DNA of 64,000 nt from Tetranychus cinnabarinus (Eukaryota > Arthropoda > Arachnida > Trombidiformes > Tetranychidae). Below are positions 59,462-64,000 of this stretch, in pieces. The stretch spans positions 10,555,001-10,619,000 of the forward strand of contig WHVY01000002.1 in assembly GCA_022266195.1 (NCBI GenBank), in the 5' to 3' direction. How positions within the stretch are numbered: position 1 is the first letter of the stretch; each line of letters starts with the position of its first letter. The position numbers were made by a program, and so were the translations under genes. The notes beneath the pieces are model-generated. The model was given only the letters and a program-made list of their open reading frames with translations. It did not search any database and was not told where the DNA came from.

Positions 59462-59754
59462 ATGATCTTATCAAGTTGTTTTTTAGTTTGTTTAATTTTT
59501 TTTCAATTACATAAAACTATAAATTGTGAACCCAATAAGGCCTCAATTATGGTAGACATTGGCAAGCCAGAAGAACTAATTTACGAAAAAAATACAAGAA
59601 CTCCGATCGAGATATTAGCTCGATTACCTGCAAGAGGGAGAAAGTTCATGAGATTCATTCAATTTGGTAAGTTTTCATTTTTATTGTGAATTGTTTCCAC
59701 AGCTAACTGAATCTTTTTACAGGCAATATTGGTCTTGACTGGAAATATCCATAA
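59462..59754 (+). CDS. Small secreted protein, possibly a peptide precursor
   Basis: Two exons (59462-59666, 59723-59754) encode 78 residues, with a 56-bp intron of consensus sites. Residues 1-22 form a clear signal peptide (MILSSCFLVCLIFFQLHKT, then INC). The short mature part has one early Cys, an Arg-rich centre (ARLPARGRKFMRFIQFG) and ends NIGLDWKYP. The basic ARGRK could be a processing site. KFMRF recalls FMRFamide peptides, but no amidating Gly follows it. If the intron were retained, the frame would instead end Gly-Lys then FSFLL and stop. Poly(A) signal about 95 bp later. No family recognised; arthropod neuropeptide precursors are of this size. Confidence 0.6.
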
Positions 59755-59849
59755 CAATGTTAATTTCCATAACAATTTTGTGGCACTTTTTCTTTGTTTT
59801 TATTTTTTCACAAATGTCCTTGTTCAATCCGTTGATCATTAACAAATGA

Positions 59850-59855
59850 ATAAAA
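59850..59855 (+). terminator. Poly(A) signal AATAAA
   Basis: AATAAA about 95 bp after the stop of the small secreted gene. Confidence 0.6.
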
Positions 59856-60382
59856 GATTCTTGAATAGTTGATGTTTTTGATTACATTTTATTTTAATTT
59901 GTTCCAATCGCGATGAAAAAACAATTAAAACAGAGGGAACACACACTTGAAAGGGAGAAAGCATAAAAGATTTATAATTGTATAACTTTCATTGTGATCG
60001 GTTACTGATTCTTAAACCGTTTAAAAATTTAATTTACGATGAAATAATTACAATTCAAGTAATTCATTGTCATAACAGAGAGAAACACCAACAATAACAA
60101 TAACTATGATTGTAATGATAATGCATGAAGTTTGTCATCAAATTGTGAAAATTTAAACATAAATAGCAAAGCAATCGATAGATGGAGTTAGACAAAATAA
60201 TCAGAGTGTAAATAAAAGTAACTAAGGTTACTGTTACTGATTACATGTACTGAAGCTTGAAGCTTCAGCAAAGTAACAGGGAGAAGTAAGTCAGAACTTA
60301 TTGGAAAGAAGTTTGTTATTAAATCTGAATGGCTTGAAATTGTTTTTAACTCCACTGATCAGTTGATTAGTTTTTTTAAATC
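59856..60382. other. Intergenic DNA
   Basis: Upstream region of the calbindin-like gene. No TATA box was recognised. The short palindrome GAAGCTTGAAGCTTC occurs at about 60252-60266. Confidence 0.45.
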
Positions 60383-62246
60383 ATGTCTAGTGACTCAGAA
60401 TCTCCGGATAAGTATATACCAATAAAGCCTCGAACGAATATATTTCGACAATATCGTGATCCAACGACCAACAGATTTATAACTCTTTCTGCCAATGATT
60501 TTATTAAAATTTGGAAACATTACGACAATGATGGTAAGTAATTTTTCATTTTCCGATTCTTATTTTTTAGCTTGGTGTTTAATGCTCCAATTGTATTATT
60601 TGCAAGCTATAATCTTATCTCAATTAACAAACTGAATCATTTATTTATCATGATTCATTGACTTTGCTGTTATTTATGAGCCATGATGATACTGTTTATG
60701 ATTATTTTCCCTCTGTATATCTTAATATATCAGATTGTAATAAATTAATTTTTGTTCTATTGTTTAAAGGTAATGGCCATATCGAAGGACAAGAGCTGGA
60801 TGACTTTATAGTTGATCTACTGGCTAGCATAATCCCCCCAAACTCTATACAAAATATTTCTAAATTATTTTTTGAAAATTTCAAGATATCTTTCATGAAA
60901 GCCTATGATGACAATGGCAATGGTCGCCTGGAAGTTAAAGAGTTAGCTCAATTGGTCCCATTAGAGGAAAATTTCTCAATTATTTTTGATGGTAGCAATC
61001 ATCTGAAGTCGAGCGTTTACTTTATGAAAGTAAATTGCTTTAATTAATGTTCCCCAAATAAGTGAAACTGACGAAAATTTTCATCTTTCTATTTTTTAGC
61101 TTTGGAAAAAGTATGATGCAGATAAAAGTGGCTCGATTGATGCTTCTGAGTTTATCGTAAGTTCGACTATTCAATAGTGAAGTTCAACAGTATTCAACTA
61201 ATTTGGAATACATTATTTATACTTTATTTTTAAGTATTTTCTGATTTTTAACGTAAAATTTTCTCAAATCATTATTCTTTCTTCACAGAGTTTATTAAGA
61301 GATTTTTATGCCAAAGTTAGAAAGAAAAATATCAAACCGGAACAGCTGCAAGAAATAGCTGATATTGTTTTGGAGATTTTTGACTCAAATAAAGATGGCA
61401 AGTTACAAATTGGTGAACTAGCTAAGTAAGTTTGGATAATAACCTTTTCTTAAAATGATTTGTTATTCTAATTTTTGTTCAATTTCTACTTAAATTTTCC
61501 TTGTTTAGATTGTTCCCAGTTGAGTCAAACTATTTAAAAAGGATTAAACTGATGAAAAGTAAAAAAATCAAGACTAGTGTGATAAACCGAATTTTCAAAA
61601 AATATGACATTGTAAGTATAATATTATAATATAAGTCTAAGGAAAACTTCAAAATTAATTATCTACCCGATTAGGATAAGTTGTTTGACAAGTTGATTGT
61701 TACCATGTATTGGTCAGAGGGTTTCCAAGGTCGTAAAAACCTTGTGGTCTTGTTTAGGGCAAAACAAGAATCTAAAATTCTCACAGCAAAACCATTAATT
61801 CTTATAATAGAAGAATAATGACCAGTACATTCGTCATACCTGAATCTATTAATAAATTTTGGAATTTAATGGTAATTTTTTATTCTTTATCTTTTGTAGG
61901 ACGGGAATGGGCAAATAGAAAATGAAGAACTGGAAGGTTTCTTGAAAGATCTTGTCGAGCTACAAACAGATGTAAGTAATAGAAATTTAAAAAATTATTC
62001 AATAATTTAACAATATTTTTAAAGATGTTATGTTTTAACGTAATTCTGTCATTTTTTCAATTTCATTTCAAATAGGAATGCGAACTGGGACAAATTGAGG
62101 TGGTCAAAAAATTGGTCTTAAGAAGTTGTGATATGGATCGTGATGGACGAATATCTAAAAAAGAGTTGATTGTAATTCTCAATTCTATTGTGGCAGACAA
62201 AAAAGATGCATCTAAAAGACGACGAAATATACTTTTATGTTCTTGA
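60383..62246 (+). CDS. Calbindin/calretinin-type hexa-EF-hand protein
   Basis: Seven exons (60383-60533, 60770-61029, 61100-61156, 61289-61425, 61509-61611, 61900-61971, 62076-62246) encode 316 residues, close in design to Drosophila Cbp53E (calbindin-32). These are cytosolic calcium buffers and sensors, often neuronal. Six loops are present with acid or Asn at positions 1, 3, 5 and Glu at 12: DNDGNGHIEGQE, DDNGNGRLEVKE, DADKSGSIDASE, DSNKDGKLQIGE, DIDGNGQIENEE and DMDRDGRISKKE. Family linkers recur, such as ELAQLVPLEENF and ELAKLFPVESNYL. Introns fall within or beside loops. The gene is convergent with NKAP, 183 bp between stops, so 3' UTRs may overlap. Confidence 0.93.
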
Positions 62247-62429
62247 TTTATTTTAATCAAAATGACAATATATTATAAATATGCCTAAAATACAGATTTA
62301 CAATGATTCATTTTATTTATACTTTTATATGATAGCTATGACGATGATCCCTAGATACATTATAACAATGATAATGAGTTATTGCACAAAATATACAAAA
62401 TAACACAATCGACTAAATGAAAATGAGAT

Positions 62430-63250
62430 TCATTTTAATTTGTCATGCTTAGATTTTATCATCTCTTTGAATTGTGATAAAATTTTATTTTCACGTTTTT
62501 GTCGTTCTTCGCGGTTAAACATAGCCAATGCTCGCTTCTCATCAGCACTATAAATTTGATTCTCTTTTCTTAAACGAACAGCTTCCATACGAAGATGACG
62601 AGAACCACTCATTACATAGCCGACATTCTCGAAAGATTCAATTTGTTCACTTGTTAAACCAATTTCTCCTCTTCTAGGGATTCGTTTACCCTCTGCAACA
62701 TATTGAGCCATTGCAGCTCCTTCACCAGGTAATAAAGCACGACCATAATCCTTGGCATTTAACTGGACTGAACCTTTTGGTAATGGACCTATTTGTGAAT
62801 CATCGGAATCCTGTGAAGCTTCCTCACCCTTAAGTTTTTGCTTTTCTATAACTTCTTTCAAGAATTCTTGTTCTTCCTCGTAAGGGCCGACAGGTTTCAA
62901 TTCTGCATTCTTTTTTTTTGTGTTGGCATTCTTCACTTTTAGACTTTTTTGATTTGTGTGCATGTTTTTGCCTGTCATAAGAAACAAAAAGAAAAGTTGA
63001 GGCGCAAATGTTTACAAAATCAGATCAAAAATTTCAACTTACCTTTTCTTTTTTTGCTCCATTTGCTTTGTAGTTCTATTACATTATCACTAGACTTATG
63101 TTTGAGTTTAATCAAGTCTTCTTCATCACTATCGAATTTTCTACTTGGTGAAGCTTTCCAAACTTTTGAAAACCCTTCTGTACCAATTTCCTCTCTTCGT
63201 TTACGCTGAGCAGCCCAATAATCACAAATCACGATATCCTGATCACGCAT
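62430..63250 (-). CDS. NKAP: NKAP-like protein (SynMuv/NKAP C-terminal domain)
   Basis: Two exons on the minus strand (63250-63043 and 62971-62430) encode 249 residues. The start is MRDQDIVICDYWAAQRKRR; an in-frame stop precedes it. The second half is the highly conserved NKAP domain: VQLNAKDYGRALLPGEGAAM, YVAEGKRIPRRGEIGLTSEQ, FENVGYVMSGSRHLRMEAVR, LRKENQIYSADEKRALAMFN and REERQKRENKILSQFKEM. NKAP is a nuclear RNA-associated factor linked to splicing and, in vertebrates, Notch/NF-kB regulation. The long Arg/Ser-rich N terminus of the vertebrate protein is missing; only a Lys-rich linker remains. The assignment is firm. Confidence 0.94.
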
Positions 63251-63449
63251 CTTTTCACACTTTTGGTTTGTATAAACTGGTTAATCAATCGGTCGATTGG
63301 CTGATAAATTGATGGATGAAGCAGGAGAAAATTAGCTAAAATAACTTAAGTAATTAATAAAGATGAACAAAGAAAACAAAGTGAATTATTGACATTAAAA
63401 CAGCTGATAAAAACGAGTCGTTTGTCTAAGGTCCGGGATAAAAGACAAA

Positions 63450-63505
63450 AAAGAGCAAAAACTGGGCAAAAAGGCAAAAAAGGGCAAAAGAGGGCAAAAG
63501 ATGGC
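63450..63505. repeat. Short tandem GGGCAAAA-type repeat
   Basis: Irregular repeats of (A)GGGCAAAA about 200 bp upstream of the NKAP start codon. It is non-coding. Confidence 0.65.
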
Positions 63506-63650
63506 TAAACTCTCGTAATAAAGCGTCTTGGGTAGTCTAGCATAAAAAATATTTAGAGTTTGATAAAAAAGTGATTTATATTTGATTATAATAACAACTG
63601 ACTTTATTGAATATTTGCTATAAACCTAACCAACATCACGGGCAGGAGTA

Positions 63651-63739
63651 AAAGGCGAATACTCGGGCAAATAGGCGAATACCCGGCAAATAGGCGAATA
63701 CCGGTAAAAAGGCGAATAATCAGGCAAATAGACGAATAA
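63651..63739. repeat. Minisatellite of about 19-bp units
   Basis: Five diverged units of the type AAATAGGCGAATACCCGGC (GGCGAATACTCGGGC, GGCGAATACCCGGC, GGCGAATACCGGTA, GGCGAATAATCAGGC, GACGAATA). It lies between the NKAP upstream region and a foldback-repeat copy. Confidence 0.8.
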
Positions 63740-63784
63740 AAATCAAAAATAAATGATAAAATAATATTAGGTTTGTTACATATG

Positions 63785-64000
63785 ATTTGGGACTTTGTGG
63801 GTTTATAGAGACATGAAAACTGAGTCCATTCGTGAAATTAAAATTTTTTTCTGATCAACAGTTTTCGGGGAAATCGAGGTTAAAGTTTAAACTTCGATGG
63901 CCTTTCTTTCGATTATGGAGCCGAATTTTTTCATGAAACTTGTTTCACTGATGTAACTTTTGCTGGCCAACCATAAAATGATCTTATTTTGAGAAATAAA
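63785..64000 (+). repeat. Foldback-repeat family, copy H (cut by the window end)
   Basis: It matches the start of copy B: GTTTATAGAGACATGAAAACTGAG, TCTGATCAACAGTTTTCG, AAACTTCGATGGCC, TTATGGAGCC and TTTTTCATGAAACTTGTTTCAC. Same orientation as copy B. It continues beyond 64000. Confidence 0.75.

Noticed and set aside
59640..59666. FMRFamide-type neuropeptide
   Set aside because: KFMRF is present but not followed by Gly and a basic site, so the classic FMRFamide processing pattern is missing.
1..64000. tRNA, rRNA, CRISPR or bacterial-type operon features
   Set aside because: No cloverleaf with a GGTTCGAATCC-type box, no rRNA core sequence, no regularly spaced CRISPR repeats; gene structure is eukaryotic throughout.

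Overview
The window is eukaryotic nuclear DNA: AT-rich, with genes broken by short GT-AG introns (roughly 50-700 bp) and AATAAA sites after several stops. Gene content points to an arthropod: two astakine/prokineticin-type secreted genes, a Onecut homeodomain exon, a calbindin-type EF-hand gene, INTS14, NKAP, RpL23A, TMEM126 and a MYORG-like GH31 gene. The astakine-like genes, compact introns and an MBD2/3 protein without its methyl-CpG domain would suit a chelicerate, perhaps a mite. That placement is inference; no species marker was seen.

Layout. 1-18.1 kb: no supportable exon, many (GAT)n/(ATC)n tracts; probably the large last intron or upstream region of the Onecut gene, whose homeodomain exon is at 18.1-18.6 kb. 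21.5-35.4 kb: a partly duplicated block. It holds astakine-like copy 1, an SNM1-type nuclease, a two-domain Myb/SANT-like protein and INTS14, followed by astakine-like copy 2 and a rearranged INTS14 pseudogene in the same order and strand. 35.8-41.8 kb: an Orange-domain protein without a visible bHLH, a 64-residue orphan, and an 11-exon secreted precursor carrying two identical 33-residue segments between dibasic sites. 43.2-45.3 kb: TMEM126 and RpL23A, divergent. 45.5-53.5 kb: a repeat-rich stretch with a MYORG fragment, a 950-bp TIR element with TA target duplication, two chromatin-type genes (TOX-like HMG; MBD-less MBD2/3), and a large palindromic array of a foldback repeat into which an inverted copy of the HMG gene's 5' end has been placed. 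54.1-63.3 kb: a pogo/Tigger-derived gene, a MYORG-like GH31 protein lacking its expected nucleophile, a small secreted protein, calbindin and NKAP. 63.4-64 kb: minisatellites and another foldback-repeat copy.

There is no operon-like organisation. Themes are secreted signalling (astakine pair, the dibasic precursor, the 78-residue secreted protein), nuclear or chromatin work (Onecut, SNM1, Myb-like, INTS14, Orange, TOX-like, MBD2/3-like, NKAP) and repeated local duplication. Strongest leads: the polyprotein-like precursor, where the two duplicated segments differ only at synonymous sites; the apparent GH31 pseudoenzyme; the MBD-less MBD2/3 beside an HMG protein with an E-protein-like helix; and the roughly 2.5-kb palindrome.
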